Below, one piece after another: positions 25,772-36,695 of a stretch of 64,000 nt of DNA. The stretch's first letter is position 1. Each line of letters opens with the position of its first letter. The translations under genes were made by a program, and so were the position numbers. The stretch is from Chryseobacterium sp. MFBS3-17 (GTDB lineage: Bacteria > Bacteroidota > Bacteroidia > Flavobacteriales > Weeksellaceae): assembly GCF_020687745.1 (NCBI RefSeq), contig NZ_JAJEWK010000012.1, positions 1 through 64,000 of the forward strand, in the 5' to 3' direction. Under the pieces are notes generated by a model. It was not told the DNA's origin, made no database searches, and saw only the letters and a program-made list of their open reading frames with translations.

Positions 25772-26791
25772 ATGTTGAAAAAGATATCATTTGCCGTAGT
25801 AGGTTGCGGTCAGATCGGGAAAAGACACGCCGGAATTATAGAACAGAGTGAGAGCTGTGAACTTGCCGCGCTGATCGATATTAAAATGAAAGAAACCCTG
25901 AATCTGGAAGCCTTTCAGGCTCCGTTTTTTCAGAGTCTGGAAGCGTATCTGAACTCCGGTGAGGTGGCAGATGTCATCACACTGGCCACGCCAAACGGAC
26001 TTCATTACAGCCAGGCCCTGCAGGTGCTGGAGGCCTGCCGCCATGTGGTGATTGAAAAGCCGATGGCCCTGAAAAAAGAAGAGGCAGAACACCTGATGAA
26101 CCTGGCACAGCAAAAAAATCTACGCGTCTTCATGGTAATGCAGAACCGATTTTCGCCACCGTCACAATGGTTGAAAAATATGGTGGACAGCGGAACGCTG
26201 GGCGATATTTATATGGTACAGATGAACTGTTACTGGAACCGCGATGAGCGGTACTACCTGCACCACGATTGGCATGGCCGCAGCGATATGGATGGTGGAA
26301 CCCTGTACACGCAGTTCTCTCACTTTATAGACATCATGTACTGGCTGTTTGGCGATATAGAGAACATCAGCGCCCGCTTCGCCGATTTTAACCATGAGCA
26401 TCTTACAGCATTCGAGGACAGCGGTACGGTACATTTTGATTTTGTGAACGGGGGAATGGGGACGCTGAATTTTTCTACCGCCGTGTGGAATCAGAATCTG
26501 GAAAGTTCGCTGACGGTCATTGCGCAGAACGGATCGGTAAAAATAGGCGGCCAGTATATGGACAAGGTAGAAGTGTGTACTGTAAAGGATTATGAAATGC
26601 CACAGCTGATCCCCACCAATCCGGGAACAGATTATGGACATTATAAAGGCTCGGCGGCCAACCATCAGCATATTCTGGATAATATTGTAGAGGTGCTTAC
26701 TCAGAATGGCCGTCCGGCGGTAGAAGTCTCAGACGGCGTGCAGGTCACCGATATCATTTGCAGAATCTACGCTGCTGGAAAAAAAATTTAA
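25772..26791 (+). CDS. Gfo/Idh/MocA-family oxidoreductase, WbpB/WlbA-like
   Basis: A 339-residue NAD-dependent sugar oxidoreductase. The Rossmann start VVGCGQIGKRHAGII is at about 8-22, the family EKP motif (VVIEKPMALKK) near 93 and the catalytic region GGTLYTQFSHFIDIMYWLFG near 173-192. It resembles WbpB/WlbA, which oxidise UDP-GlcNAc-uronate at C3 before amination. The uronate could come from the 6-dehydrogenase at 5591, and the aminotransferase and acetyltransferase at 31386 and 30893 could follow, but those also fit a dTDP-sugar route. It stands alone between a terminator and the second wza promoter. Confidence 0.85.
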   Translation: MLKKISFAVVGCGQIGKRHAGIIEQSESCELAALIDIKMKETLNLEAFQAPFFQSLEAYLNSGEVADVITLATPNGLHYSQALQVLEACRHVVIEKPMALKKEEAEHLMNLAQQKNLRVFMVMQNRFSPPSQWLKNMVDSGTLGDIYMVQMNCYWNRDERYYLHHDWHGRSDMDGGTLYTQFSHFIDIMYWLFGDIENISARFADFNHEHLTAFEDSGTVHFDFVNGGMGTLNFSTAVWNQNLESSLTVIAQNGSVKIGGQYMDKVEVCTVKDYEMPQLIPTNPGTDYGHYKGSAANHQHILDNIVEVLTQNGRPAVEVSDGVQVTDIICRIYAAGKKI

Positions 26792-26848
26792 TTCACGGTA
26801 TGTTGCACTCCTGGTGATGTTGCAGCCCGCCTTAAAAAATCAATATTG

Positions 26849-26856
26849 TATATTTG
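26849..26856 (+). promoter_or_regulatory. -7 box (TATATTTG) for second wza-wzc operon
   Basis: Exact TAnnTTTG match 24 bases before the ATG at 26881. A TTG in-frame codon at 26854 lies inside this box, which argues against the longer reading of the next gene. Confidence 0.65.
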
Positions 26857-26880
26857 CAAAACTCAAATCCTGAAAAACAT

Positions 26881-27702
26881 ATGAACCGGTATAAATTGCT
26901 GATTTTAGGAACTTTAATTGCGGGTCTCACCGCTTGTACACCCCAGCAGGGACCCAGTGAACTCAATTATTTACAGAATGTGGAACAGCTGGCTACGGAT
27001 GCGGCGCTGCGGAATGCGGTGACCACTATTCAGAAAGGCGACCAGCTGGCCATTTTCATTACCGCCAAAGACATGACGGTAGTGGCACCTTTCAATCAGA
27101 ATTATTCTTCTGCAGAAGCCTCCCAATATTCAACACCCAGCACCAATGCGCCCATGGCTCAGGTTCTGGATAAAGCTACGGCGCCCATTTATCTGGTCAA
27201 TTCGCAGGGCCAGATCGACTTTCCGGTCATTGGCAAGATGAATACCACGGGGAAAACGCTGGTGGAGTTTCAGGATGAACTGCGGGATGAAGTTTCGCGC
27301 TATGTTAAGAATCCTTCGGTGAGCATCAAAATTACTAATTATAAAGTAACGGTTTTGGGTGAGGTGAACCAACCCGGGCAGTACACGATTCCGGACGGGC
27401 AGGCTACGGTGCTCAATGCGCTGGGTCTGGCAGGTGATCTCACGATGTACGGGAAGCGGGACAATGTTTTGCTGGTGCGAACCGAAAATGGCCAGATCAC
27501 GAAAGAGCGCATCAATCTGATGGATGTGGATTTCATTGATTCACCGTACTATCAGCTGAAGCAGAATGACGTGATTTACATTTCTGCCAATGAGACCAAG
27601 GAAAAAGCCGCTCGTCTGAATCCCAACACCGGAACCTATATTGCCGTAGCCGGCACAATTATAGGCCTTGCCGGGATTTTTGTAACCATCTTTAAAAATT
27701 AA
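26881..27702 (+). CDS. wza: Wza-like polysaccharide export lipoprotein (copy 2)
   Basis: A 273-residue outer-membrane export lipoprotein. The start at 26881 gives signal peptide MNRYKLLILGTLIAGLTAC with Cys 19 as lipidation site. Poly_export features (KGDQLAIFITAKDMTVVAPF, SQGQIDFPVIGKMN) and a SLBB-like part (TVLGEVNQPGQYTIPDG) follow, ending in a hydrophobic helix (IAVAGTIIGLAGIFVTIF). It is a clear paralogue of the protein at 736. It heads module B, 15 bases before the second Wzc-like kinase. Confidence 0.9.
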   Translation: MNRYKLLILGTLIAGLTACTPQQGPSELNYLQNVEQLATDAALRNAVTTIQKGDQLAIFITAKDMTVVAPFNQNYSSAEASQYSTPSTNAPMAQVLDKATAPIYLVNSQGQIDFPVIGKMNTTGKTLVEFQDELRDEVSRYVKNPSVSIKITNYKVTVLGEVNQPGQYTIPDGQATVLNALGLAGDLTMYGKRDNVLLVRTENGQITKERINLMDVDFIDSPYYQLKQNDVIYISANETKEKAARLNPNTGTYIAVAGTIIGLAGIFVTIFKN

Positions 27703-27717
27703 TCATACCCAATAATC

Positions 27718-30075
27718 ATGAGCGAAAACTCAGTTTCAAAACCATCTGCGGAGGTGGATATTAATGAAATTATTAAACCATATATCCGGAAATGGTGGTG
27801 GTTTGTATTATCTGCTTTAGCATTTCTGGCCCTGGCTGTTTTTTATATTAAAAATACCGCACCTTCTTATGAAATCAAATCACAGGTACTGATAAAAGAT
27901 GCCAAAAAAGGGATGTCCGGAGATTTAAGTATGCTCACTGATTTGTCCGGTTTTGGAGGAATGGCTACCAACAGCATCGAAAACGAATTAGAAGTTTTCA
28001 AATCAAAGAAAATGATGCACAAAGTGGTGACCGACCTTGGCTTGCAGGTTCATGTATATGATAAGGAAGGTTTCCTGACAACAGAACTTTACAAAGAAAG
28101 TGCACCGGTGGTGGTTACGGTAATATCAGAAAAAGATTATGAAGATGAAATTCAACCGCTGGAAGTGACGCTGGCCGGCGACAAAATCACCCTGGTTTCA
28201 GAAGATCTCAGCAAACCGCTGGTGACTACGTTCAGCAAGACCATCAGCCTGCCATATGCGAATATCATGATTTTGCGTAACAAAGATTATGATGCAAAAA
28301 AATATCCGGTAAAAGGACAGCTCCTGCTTTCTTATGCATCTTCAGATTCCAGAGTGTCTCAGTATCAGAAGCAAATGTCCATTGATCTGGCCAATAAAGA
28401 TGTAACCGTAATTGATCTCATTTTGAAGTATGGCAATGTAACCAAAGCCAAGGAGATGGTGAACAAACTGGTTGAAGCTTATAATGAGGATGCGATGGAA
28501 GACAAAAATTCTGAGTCACAGAAAACCAAAGACTTCATTGATGAAAGAATAGCCATTATTGCAGAAGAACTGGGAGATGTGGAAGGGCAGAAGGAACGGT
28601 TCAAAACCCAGAATCAGATTGTAGACCTTCTTACCGAGGCTAGAATAAATTATGGTACCTCTGAGGCTGCCAGAGCCAAATTACTGGAAACAGAAACGAA
28701 GTTGCAACTGATTAATGATCTGAGTAGCTTCATCCAAAGGCAGGGTATTAATCAGACCTTACCCATGGGACTTGGTCTGGAGACAGAAGGAGTACAATCT
28801 GCGATTTCGGCATATAACCTTCTGGTGCTGGAACGCAACAGGTTACTGGAAAATGCCACGCCCGAAAATCCATTGGTTGTGGAACTTACAAAACAACTGA
28901 ATTCTACTAAAGGACTGGTAATGGAAAATCTGCGAAATGGCAGAAAAGCACTTTCCGCAGCCAGAGATCAGATTATGTCCGAACAGGGAACTGCCCGGGC
29001 TAATATTTCAAAAATACCTGCGCAGGAAAAAATGTTCCGGAATATTGAAAGACAACAGCAAATTAAAGAAAGTTTGTACCTTCTTTTGCTGGAAAAGAGA
29101 GAAGAGGCCGCCATTTCCATGGCAATTACAGCTTCAAAAGCCAGAGTGGTGGATGCGGCCTATGCATCAGAAAAACCGGTATCTCCCAAGAAGATAATGA
29201 TTTTAGGAGGTGCTTTGCTCATGGGGCTTCTGCTGCCGTTTTCCCTGATCTATCTTAAAGATTTACTGAACAATAAAGTGCGGTCCAAGGAAGATCTTCT
29301 TACCCTATCAGATAAAAAACCAGTATTGGGTGAAGTTCCGAGCTTACGCCGTGGCGATAACGAACTGGTCCAGGTAAATGATCTGACACCTATGGCTGAA
29401 GCCTTCAGAATCATTATTACCAACCTAAGTTTTATGCTGCCGAAGCAGGAGCAGGGGAATGTGGTATTTGTAACATCGACTGTGCAGGGTGAGGGAAAAA
29501 CGTTTGTGTCAGTGAATCTGGCGCTGACTTTGGCGGGTCCCGGCAAAAAGGTCATCATCATTGGATCTGATATACGGAACCCGCAGTTGCAGCGTTATAA
29601 TAAAGAACGTAAAGGAGTCGACGGACTTACAGAATATTTATATGATGATACCCGAACGGTCTCAGAGCTTATTCACCAATCTGTTTATAACCCGCATCTG
29701 GATGTGATTTATTCCGGAAGCATTCCGCCAAATCCTACCGAACTGCTTACTAATGGCCGGTATGAAGAATTGCTGGCAGAATTGAAACACCGCTATCAGT
29801 ATATTATTCTGGATACTGCACCAATGATGCTGGTTACCGATACGGCGCTGATTGCAGCGCTTGCCGATGCCACCATCTATGTAACCCGTTCCGGCTATAC
29901 AGAGAAGCCTCTGATTGATTTTGCCAATAAACAATTTGAATCAGAAAGGGTTAAAAATGCAGCTTTCGTGCTGAATGATGTGTCCAAAGAGTATTTTGGC
30001 TATGGGAATAAGTATGGATATGGGTATAGTGCCAGAGACGAGTCATTTTTAAGTAAGTTGAAAAGCAGATTTTAG
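27718..30075 (+). CDS. wzc: Wzc-like tyrosine autokinase / co-polymerase (copy 2)
   Basis: A 785-residue BY-kinase co-polymerase, same layout as the 1544 protein. A membrane helix lies near 32-48 ([19 protein letters not shown]), followed by a long coiled-coil periplasmic part and a second helix near 490-515. Walker A is VQGEGKT (about 588), Walker A' GSDIRNPQ, Walker B YIILDTAP. The C-terminal Tyr cluster is [13 protein letters not shown]. It probably works with the adjacent Wza copy. Eight bases separate it from the dTDP-sugar cassette, which suggests joint transcription. Confidence 0.93.
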   Translation: MSENSVSKPSAEVDINEIIKPYIRKWWWFVLSALAFLALAVFYIKNTAPSYEIKSQVLIKDAKKGMSGDLSMLTDLSGFGGMATNSIENELEVFKSKKMMHKVVTDLGLQVHVYDKEGFLTTELYKESAPVVVTVISEKDYEDEIQPLEVTLAGDKITLVSEDLSKPLVTTFSKTISLPYANIMILRNKDYDAKKYPVKGQLLLSYASSDSRVSQYQKQMSIDLANKDVTVIDLILKYGNVTKAKEMVNKLVEAYNEDAMEDKNSESQKTKDFIDERIAIIAEELGDVEGQKERFKTQNQIVDLLTEARINYGTSEAARAKLLETETKLQLINDLSSFIQRQGINQTLPMGLGLETEGVQSAISAYNLLVLERNRLLENATPENPLVVELTKQLNSTKGLVMENLRNGRKALSAARDQIMSEQGTARANISKIPAQEKMFRNIERQQQIKESLYLLLLEKREEAAISMAITASKARVVDAAYASEKPVSPKKIMILGGALLMGLLLPFSLIYLKDLLNNKVRSKEDLLTLSDKKPVLGEVPSLRRGDNELVQVNDLTPMAEAFRIIITNLSFMLPKQEQGNVVFVTSTVQGEGKTFVSVNLALTLAGPGKKVIIIGSDIRNPQLQRYNKERKGVDGLTEYLYDDTRTVSELIHQSVYNPHLDVIYSGSIPPNPTELLTNGRYEELLAELKHRYQYIILDTAPMMLVTDTALIAALADATIYVTRSGYTEKPLIDFANKQFESERVKNAAFVLNDVSKEYFGYGNKYGYGYSARDESFLSKLKSRF

Positions 30076-30083
30076 CATTCCCG

Positions 30084-30488
30084 ATGAAGATCGTTCCACA
30101 AATTATACAAGTACCGAAGATTCTGGATGCGCGGGGAAACCTCTCGTTTTTTGAGCATCCGAAACAGTTGCCTTTTGAGATCGCCCGCACGTACTGGGTC
30201 TATGATGTGCCGGGTGGTGAAACCCGCGGCAGCCACGCTTTCAGAGAGCAGCAGGAATTCATTGTGGCGCTTTCCGGAAGTTTTGATGTGGTACTTCATG
30301 ACGGGGAAGAAGAGCAGAAATTTCAGTTGAATCGTTCTTATTACGGATTGTTTGTGCCGAAAATGTACTGGCGCCGCATGGAAAATTTCTCCACCAATTC
30401 ACTGGCACTCATCGTGTCAGATAAATTGTATGATGCCGGTGATTACATCAGGGATTTTGAAGAATTTAAAGCATTACGGAATGGATAG
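30084..30488 (+). CDS. FdtA/QdtA-like cupin (3,4-ketoisomerase family), first of a tandem pair
   Basis: A 134-residue single-domain cupin of the FdtA/WxcM-like family, whose active members convert dTDP-4-keto-6-deoxyglucose to the 3-keto sugar. Family features: LDARGNLSFFEHPKQLPF, YDVPGGETRGSHAF, LSGSFDVVLHDG and the DYIRDFEEF end. Canonical enzymes have His-Ala-His in the RGxHAH motif; here it is His-Ala-Phe, so one of the two conserved active-site histidines is missing. The neighbour at 30481 keeps both. This copy may have changed or lost activity. Confidence 0.85.
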   Translation: MKIVPQIIQVPKILDARGNLSFFEHPKQLPFEIARTYWVYDVPGGETRGSHAFREQQEFIVALSGSFDVVLHDGEEEQKFQLNRSYYGLFVPKMYWRRMENFSTNSLALIVSDKLYDAGDYIRDFEEFKALRNG

Positions 30489-30900
30489 ACTTACAGTTTT
30501 TGACTGCTCGGTGATTGATCTGGGAAAGGTGAACTTTGCAGAAGGAAATTTGACCGTTGTAGAAAATCAGTCGGCTTTTCCTTTTGATGTTAAAAGAGTC
30601 TTTTATCTCTATGACATTGCCGGTGGCGAAAGCAGGGGAGCGCATGCACATATAGAGTGTCACCAGTTTCTTATAGCAGCCAGCGGAAGTTTTGAAGTAA
30701 GTCTGGATGATGGAAAGTACAAAAGACAAGTATTTCTGAACCGGCCCGATTTAGGTTTGCATATTCCGCCGGGCGTATGGGCATCAGAAATGAACTTTTC
30801 TTCCGGAGCGATCTGTCTGGTTCTGGCATCGCATGCGTATAACGAGGCAGATTATATTCGGAATTATGATGATTATTTAAAATATCTCAAACATGGTTAA
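30481..30900 (+). CDS. FdtA/QdtA-like dTDP-4-keto-6-deoxyglucose 3,4-ketoisomerase, second of pair
   Basis: A 139-residue cupin. The ATG at 30481 overlaps the end of the first cupin by eight bases; a longer upstream reading would run through that gene and is rejected. Motifs are [31 protein letters not shown] with the intact His-Ala-His pair, [12 protein letters not shown], and a [13 protein letters not shown] end. It is expected to make dTDP-3-keto-6-deoxy-galactose or -glucose for the aminotransferase at 31386. RmlA and RmlB, needed for the precursor, are not in the window. Confidence 0.87.
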   Translation: MDRLTVFDCSVIDLGKVNFAEGNLTVVENQSAFPFDVKRVFYLYDIAGGESRGAHAHIECHQFLIAASGSFEVSLDDGKYKRQVFLNRPDLGLHIPPGVWASEMNFSSGAICLVLASHAYNEADYIRNYDDYLKYLKHG

Positions 30901-31393
30901 GATTCATCCGCTTGCAGATGTGCAGTCAGAAAATATCGGAGAAGGCAGCATGGTATGGCAATTTTCAGTGATTCTGAAAGATGCGGTCATCGGCAGGAAC
31001 TGCAATATCAATTGCCAGGTTTTTATTGAAAATGATGTAAACATCGGCGACAATGTCACGATTAAGCCCGGCGTGCAGATTTGGGATGGAGTCATGCTGG
31101 AAGATGATGTTTTCATAGGCCCGAACGTGACCTTTACCAATGATTTGGTTCCGAGATCCAAGCAGTATCCGGAGAAGTTTGAAAGAACTGTAGTGAAAAA
31201 AGGAGCTTCCATAGGCGCCAACGCCACGGTAGTTGCCGGAAACACCATTGGCGAATATGCCTTAATTGGTGCCGGTAGTGTGATTACCAAAGATATTCCG
31301 CCATACTCGGTGTGGTTCGGAAATCCCGCAAAACAAAGAGGAACCATAGATAAAACGGGTACCATTACTTACACAAACAAGAACAATGATTAA
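30893..31393 (+). CDS. Hexapeptide N-acetyltransferase (FdtC/WlbB-like)
   Basis: A 166-residue left-handed beta-helix acyltransferase. Repeats include [47 protein letters not shown], and [14 protein letters not shown], the loop seen in 3-amino-sugar N-acetyltransferases such as WlbB and FdtC. It would acetylate the 3-amino group made by the next enzyme. It overlaps both neighbours by eight bases, so the four-gene cassette is tightly coupled. Confidence 0.87.
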   Translation: MVKIHPLADVQSENIGEGSMVWQFSVILKDAVIGRNCNINCQVFIENDVNIGDNVTIKPGVQIWDGVMLEDDVFIGPNVTFTNDLVPRSKQYPEKFERTVVKKGASIGANATVVAGNTIGEYALIGAGSVITKDIPPYSVWFGNPAKQRGTIDKTGTITYTNKNND

Positions 31394-32495
31394 GTTTTTA
31401 GATTTACAAAAAATAAACCTGGCGCATCAGCAGGAAATAGAAGAACGAATGGTCAATACCTTCCGGTCAGGTTGGTATTTGCTGGGAAATGAAGTGAAGA
31501 ATTTTGAAACCAATCTTGCCGGCTATATCGGTGCCCATCATGCCATCGGAGTTGCCAATGGTCTGGATGCACTGCGGCTGATTCTTCGTGGTTATATTGA
31601 AATGGGTGTGATGCAGGCGGGAGATGAAGTCATTGTGCCTGCCAATACCTATATCGCCTCGGTTCTTGCCATTTCAGATAATGGTCTGGTGCCGGTTTTG
31701 GTAGAACCGGATCGTGAAACTTTTAACATCAACATTTCTGCAATCGAGGAAAAAATCAGTTCCAGAACAAAAGCGATTATGATTGTACATCTGTACGGTA
31801 GAATTGTCTTTTCTGAAGAACTTAAAGAAATGGCAAAGAAACATAATCTGAAGATTGTTGAAGACAATGCACAGGCCATTGGAGCGAAGTGGAACGCCAT
31901 CAAATCCGGAAATCTGGGAGATGCTGCAGGCTTTAGTTTTTATCCAGGTAAAAATTTAGGTGCTCTGGGCGATGCAGGAGCAGTGACCACCAACGATGAA
32001 GAACTGGCCAAAACCATCCGTGCACTGGCTAACTATGGCTCCAATCAGAAATATGTCAATATTTACCAGGGATTAAATTCGCGCTTAGACGAAATTCAGG
32101 CTGCGGTTTTAAATGTGAAACTGAAATATATTGATGCTGAAAACGCAAGAAGAAGAGAAATTGCCAACAGATACGTTACAGAAATCAATAATAAGAATAT
32201 CACGCTTCCTCAATTACCTGAAAATCAGGAAGAGCACGTGTGGCACTTGTTTGTAATCCGTACAAAGGAGCGGGAATCGCTGCAGCAATACCTGCAGGAA
32301 AACGGGGTGCAGACTTTAATTCACTATCCCATCCCGCCGCATCACCAGCAAGCGTATCGAGAATGGAACCAGTGGGCGTTTCCCGTTACAGAAGCCATTC
32401 ACTGCGAAGTGCTGAGTCTGCCCATCAGTCCGGTAATGAGTGATGATGAGGTGAGTGCAGTGATTACGGTAATCAATTCATTTAATGTTAAGTAA
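31386..32495 (+). CDS. DegT/DnrJ-type sugar aminotransferase (FdtB-like)
   Basis: A 369-residue PLP-dependent aminotransferase. Features: [51 protein letters not shown] and [18 protein letters not shown], where the Lys of YPGKN is the expected PLP-binding residue. The [14 protein letters not shown] form is typical of 3-amination enzymes such as FdtB, QdtB and WlbC. Context with the FdtA-like cupins and acetyltransferase points to dTDP-Fuc3NAc or dTDP-Qui3NAc, though UDP-linked substrates cannot be excluded. It overlaps the flippase start by 11 bases. Confidence 0.87.
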   Translation: MIKFLDLQKINLAHQQEIEERMVNTFRSGWYLLGNEVKNFETNLAGYIGAHHAIGVANGLDALRLILRGYIEMGVMQAGDEVIVPANTYIASVLAISDNGLVPVLVEPDRETFNINISAIEEKISSRTKAIMIVHLYGRIVFSEELKEMAKKHNLKIVEDNAQAIGAKWNAIKSGNLGDAAGFSFYPGKNLGALGDAGAVTTNDEELAKTIRALANYGSNQKYVNIYQGLNSRLDEIQAAVLNVKLKYIDAENARRREIANRYVTEINNKNITLPQLPENQEEHVWHLFVIRTKERESLQQYLQENGVQTLIHYPIPPHHQQAYREWNQWAFPVTEAIHCEVLSLPISPVMSDDEVSAVITVINSFNVK

Positions 32496-33771
32496 GATAA
32501 AATCTTTATTGATGACTGACCTGATAAAAGTTTTTTCTTTTACAGGTCTTTCTACTTTGGTAAAGATGCTTACCAGCTATGTCACCATTAAAGTGGTAGC
32601 ATCAGTGGTGGGACCTGGTGGCATTGCTCTGATAGGTCAGTTACAGAATTTAGTTGGAATTATGACGGCTTTGGGAGGTGGCGGAATTAATAATGGAGTA
32701 GTAAAGTATGTAGCTGAGTATAAGGATGATGAAACCCTTCTCGATAAATATATTCAAATTGGCTTAAGAATAACCATAATCTTTTCTCTGATTTTGGGTG
32801 CATTTCTGATTCTAGCTGCAGAATATTTTAGTATCCAATTGCTGCTTGATGATAAGTATTCATATGTTTTTACTTGCCTGGGAATTAATTTAATACTCAT
32901 TTCGTTAAATAATTATTTTGTTTCTATCCTTAACGGCTTTAAAGAATTCAAAAAGTTTGTTACGTTAAATATTATAACAAGCATAGTGGGGCTGTTTTTT
33001 ACGGTTTGCCTTGTCTATATTTATAAACTCGAAGGAGCGCTTTTATCTTTGGTGACTTATCAAAGTATCATCATTTTCATTACGTATTTATTTGTACGAA
33101 AAACCCCTTGGTTTAAAAGAACTAAATTATGGGGGGCTTGGAATAGAGTGATAGTAAAGAAGTATTTATCCTATTCCCTGATGGCAGTAGTTTCTGCACT
33201 CACGCTGCCGCTGGCTCAGCTATTTATCCGAAGTGAAATTATAAATAATCTATCACTTACTGATGCTGGGTACTGGGAGGCTATGAATCGAGTTTCAGCT
33301 TTATATTTAATGTTTATTACTACTTCTTTTACAGTTTACTATTTGCCCATACTATCAGAAATACAGGACAAACTGATGCTTCGCCGGGAAATTTTTAAAA
33401 TTTACAAGATTATAACTCCGGTTATTATAGTAAGTTTAATCTTTATTTATTATACAAAAGATTTTGTAATTACATTATTGTTTTCAGATGAGTTCAGACC
33501 CATGCTGGGTTTGTTTTTCTGGCAGTTACTGGGGGATTTTTTCAAAATCATGAGTTGGATTTTAGCATTTATCATGGTGGCGAAATCTATGACAAAGGTA
33601 TATATTGTAACAGAGGTTGTGTTTTCGCTGCTCTTTGTAGTCCTCGCCATGAAATTTATGTACCATTTTGGTCTCTTAGGTATTACCCAGGCTTATTGTT
33701 TAAATTATTTTTTATATTTGGGAATTATGGTTATTATATTTAGAAAACTTTTGCTTGGTAAATCGTTATGA
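32485..33771 (+). CDS. wzx: Wzx-type O-antigen translocase (module B)
   Basis: A 428-residue MOP-family membrane protein with about twelve hydrophobic segments. The N-terminal part ([20 protein letters not shown], then [17 protein letters not shown]) resembles WzxE/RfbX-type O-antigen translocases and differs from the module A flippase. Base composition drops again from this gene through about 39840. It overlaps the preceding aminotransferase by 11 bases and the following glycosyltransferase by four. Confidence 0.88.
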   Translation: MLSKIKSLLMTDLIKVFSFTGLSTLVKMLTSYVTIKVVASVVGPGGIALIGQLQNLVGIMTALGGGGINNGVVKYVAEYKDDETLLDKYIQIGLRITIIFSLILGAFLILAAEYFSIQLLLDDKYSYVFTCLGINLILISLNNYFVSILNGFKEFKKFVTLNIITSIVGLFFTVCLVYIYKLEGALLSLVTYQSIIIFITYLFVRKTPWFKRTKLWGAWNRVIVKKYLSYSLMAVVSALTLPLAQLFIRSEIINNLSLTDAGYWEAMNRVSALYLMFITTSFTVYYLPILSEIQDKLMLRREIFKIYKIITPVIIVSLIFIYYTKDFVITLLFSDEFRPMLGLFFWQLLGDFFKIMSWILAFIMVAKSMTKVYIVTEVVFSLLFVVLAMKFMYHFGLLGITQAYCLNYFLYLGIMVIIFRKLLLGKSL

Positions 33772-34835
33772 AGATATTAATTCCTTTAGTGGGTAGTTTC
33801 AGTAAAGAGGGAGGATGGCGCGTACTTTCTGAATTGGCTAACAAATGGATGGATTTTAATCATGAAGTCATATTTCTGTCTCACAAAAAATTAAAACCAC
33901 CGTATTATCCTACCAAGGCACGCATTATTTATTATGATAACAGTGGAAACGTAGTCACAGAAGGAGACGAGGATTATCCAGCGCCCATCGGCGGGCCATT
34001 CATTTTACGTATATTACTAAGAAAAGCATTAAATAAACTCGAGGCTGATGTCGTACTTGCCACACAACATTTCACTGCAGATCCGGTTGCGAAAAGTACG
34101 ATTAAAGCTAAAAAGTTTTATTATGTACAGGCATATGAGCCTGATTTCTATAATTCGGGTCCTTTAAGATATAAAATTTATAAGCAGATAGCAAAAAATT
34201 CCTACAAAAAGGGTTTAAATATCATTGTCAATGCCCCTATGTATAAAAATTATAAGGAAATCATTTCTGACAAGGTTGTGTATCCTGGTTTAGATATGGA
34301 ACTATTTTATTCTAATTCTAAAGGCATTACAGACCGCGAAGTATTCATCTTGGGAACGATAGGCAGAATGGAGATTTTTAAAGGAACTCATATAATTCTG
34401 GAAGCTTTTTCGAAACTGCGATTGCAACTCGGCAGTTCTATAGAATTACATATCGCATTTGGTGATGAAAACTGGTCAAATATAGATGGGGTGACGATGC
34501 ATTTTCCGAAAGGAGATCGGGAGCTGGCAGAATATTACAGAAGTTTGGATTGTTATGTATGTGCGCAGTATATTCAACTTGATGCCGTGCACTATCCCAT
34601 CATAGAATCTATGGCATGTGGAGTGCCGGTAATCACAACAGGCTATTATCCAAGTAACGAGTATAATTCCTGGCAAATCGAGATAAAGAATGTACAATCA
34701 ATAGTTGATAAGGTAATGGACTTGCAAAGCAATAAGGAATTAGTGCTAGAAAAGGTAGAGCGTGGTCTACATTCCATAAAAGAATTTGAATGGAGTTTAT
34801 TAGCAAGAAAAATGATTAATTATTTCAAAGAATGA
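33768..34835 (+). CDS. Glycosyltransferase family 4 (GT-B), WsaF-like
   Basis: A 355-residue GT-B enzyme. The N-terminus ([26 protein letters not shown]) and the VVLATQHFTADPVAKS region resemble rhamnosyltransferases such as WsaF. The C-terminal domain has ILGTIGRMEIFKGTHIILEAF and YPIIESMACGVPVITTGY. It would add one sugar of the module B repeat unit, perhaps a deoxyhexose. Both ends overlap neighbours by four bases. Confidence 0.82.
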   Translation: MKILIPLVGSFSKEGGWRVLSELANKWMDFNHEVIFLSHKKLKPPYYPTKARIIYYDNSGNVVTEGDEDYPAPIGGPFILRILLRKALNKLEADVVLATQHFTADPVAKSTIKAKKFYYVQAYEPDFYNSGPLRYKIYKQIAKNSYKKGLNIIVNAPMYKNYKEIISDKVVYPGLDMELFYSNSKGITDREVFILGTIGRMEIFKGTHIILEAFSKLRLQLGSSIELHIAFGDENWSNIDGVTMHFPKGDRELAEYYRSLDCYVCAQYIQLDAVHYPIIESMACGVPVITTGYYPSNEYNSWQIEIKNVQSIVDKVMDLQSNKELVLEKVERGLHSIKEFEWSLLARKMINYFKE

Positions 34836-35866
34836 TTGTAGGTATTTTCGTTGTTTTTTTTGTTTCGTTTGTACTTCTGGTCCATCCTTCTAAAATTAAG
34901 TCTATTAATAGGATTACTTCGTCTGTGTTAGTACTTATATTAATAGCGTTTGCAGGTTTCCGAGATGGTAAAAAGTTTAACGACTATGGAATGTATGTTC
35001 AGGCGTGGAATAGACTAGATTATTCAGCAAACCAAATCGAAATCTCTTATATTTTTATCCGGAATTTATTACGGGATAATTTTGAATTCTCCTATATAAG
35101 TATCTTCGTGCTATATGCTATTCTAGGCGTAACATCGAAAGTGATTGCGATAAGAAACATGACAAATTTATTTTATTTGTCCATTCTCATGTATGTGAGT
35201 CATTTTTATATACTGCATGAATTGACACAGATAAGAGCCGGTGTTGCAGCTGGTTTTATATTACTTGCTATAAAGCCTCTTTACGATCGAAATTTTAAAT
35301 ATTTTGTTTTATTTGTAGCTATTGCTACATTTTTTCATTATTCAGCTATACTTATTCTCACCTTGTGGTTGCTCAAGAATAATAGCAAAATTAAAGTTCT
35401 ATATTTTATAGTTCCTGCTGGATATATATTATATTTTGTTGGTTTTAATTTTATTCAGAATATTCCAATTCCCTACTTCCAAACAAAACTGGAAGCTTAT
35501 CAAGATCTTTCACGTAAAGGTGTGGGAGGGTATGATACAATTAATGTATTTAATGCATTTTATTTGGTAAAGGTTGCAATGTTTTATTTGATACTAATCA
35601 ATCATAAGAATATAGCACCATATAACAAATACTTCTACTTATTAGTGAAAATTGAGGGCATTGCGCTTTGTGCATTACCTAGTTTATCTCTAATACCTGC
35701 CATTGCCTATAGGGTACATGAATTGTTTGGTATTGTGGAATTGATTTTATTTCCTTTAGTTATTTATATTTTTAAGGTGAGAATTGTAGGCTATTGCTTT
35801 GCGATTGCTTTAGCATTAATTTTTCTTTGTATGAATGTATTTTATAATCAGCTAATTCTTAGTTAA
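34832..35866 (+). CDS. EpsG-family polymerase (Wzy-like, module B)
   Basis: A 344-residue membrane protein with about ten segments. The early part (AFAGFRDGKKFNDYGMYVQAWNRL) and the HELTQIRAGVAAGFILLAIKPLYDRNFKYFVLFVAIATFFHYSA-type region at about 129-170, with conserved Arg and His, are typical of EpsG polymerases. It is presumed to polymerise the module B repeat unit. It directly abuts the following GT2 gene. Confidence 0.82.
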   Translation: MIVGIFVVFFVSFVLLVHPSKIKSINRITSSVLVLILIAFAGFRDGKKFNDYGMYVQAWNRLDYSANQIEISYIFIRNLLRDNFEFSYISIFVLYAILGVTSKVIAIRNMTNLFYLSILMYVSHFYILHELTQIRAGVAAGFILLAIKPLYDRNFKYFVLFVAIATFFHYSAILILTLWLLKNNSKIKVLYFIVPAGYILYFVGFNFIQNIPIPYFQTKLEAYQDLSRKGVGGYDTINVFNAFYLVKVAMFYLILINHKNIAPYNKYFYLLVKIEGIALCALPSLSLIPAIAYRVHELFGIVELILFPLVIYIFKVRIVGYCFAIALALIFLCMNVFYNQLILS

Positions 35867-36694
35867 GTGAAAATTTCTATACTCTTAGCAACATATAATT
35901 CTTCTAAGTATTTACGAGCACAATTGGATTCTTTATTTGCGCAAACTGAAAAGAAATGGGACCTGGTAATCAGAGATGATGGGTCGTCTGATGATACCAT
36001 TGAAATAATTCATGAATACCAGGCAAAATTTTCTAATGTCCATTTAATTCAAGATGGTGATAGGAATTTAGGTCCCAAGGTAAGTTTTATGAGATTATTG
36101 ACAGTGACCGAAGCTGATTACTACTTCTTTTGCGATCATGATGATGTTTGGATGCCAACTAAAATAGAACGCTCGTTAAAATTGATGATTTCCACTGAAT
36201 TAGAATTTAGTAAAAGTCCGGTAATTGTTCATACGGATTTAACAGTCGCAGACCAAGATCTCAATATAATTTCGGATTCTTTTTGGAATTTTTCTAAAAT
36301 ACAACCCAAAATATTGGAAAATAAGAACTTGATACAAGTTTTTAATTGTGTTACGGGTTGCACAATGGTCTGCAATCACCGGGTTAAGGATATAGCATTT
36401 CCTTATCCTTCTTCTATTCCAATGCATGATTGGTGGCTAGCCCTAAATACGTTACGATATGGTGGTGTAATAAAGCATGTTCCAGAATCCACAATTTTAT
36501 ATCGACAACATATGAGTAACGAGGTAGGCGCAAGGAAGGTAGGTTTATCATATTTTAGGAATAAAATGAGGAACATATTCTCCACTTTACGAGGACAAAA
36601 GCAAATATTAGATTTTTTAAATGATATTGAAGGGTTAAATTTTGTACAATATTATTTTTACAAAATTTTATATACAATTCAGAGAAATTATTGA
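35867..36694 (+). CDS. Glycosyltransferase family 2 (rhamnosyltransferase-like)
   Basis: A 275-residue GT-A enzyme starting at a GTG that immediately follows the stop of the polymerase gene. Motifs are ISILLATYNSSKYL, LVIRDDGSSDDT, YFFCDHDDVWMPTK (metal-binding region) and HDWWLALNTLRYGG. The FCDHDDVW type is common among rhamnosyltransferases such as RgpB-like enzymes, but the donor is not proven. Confidence 0.85.
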   Translation: MKISILLATYNSSKYLRAQLDSLFAQTEKKWDLVIRDDGSSDDTIEIIHEYQAKFSNVHLIQDGDRNLGPKVSFMRLLTVTEADYYFFCDHDDVWMPTKIERSLKLMISTELEFSKSPVIVHTDLTVADQDLNIISDSFWNFSKIQPKILENKNLIQVFNCVTGCTMVCNHRVKDIAFPYPSSIPMHDWWLALNTLRYGGVIKHVPESTILYRQHMSNEVGARKVGLSYFRNKMRNIFSTLRGQKQILDFLNDIEGLNFVQYYFYKILYTIQRNY

Positions 36695-36695
36695 T

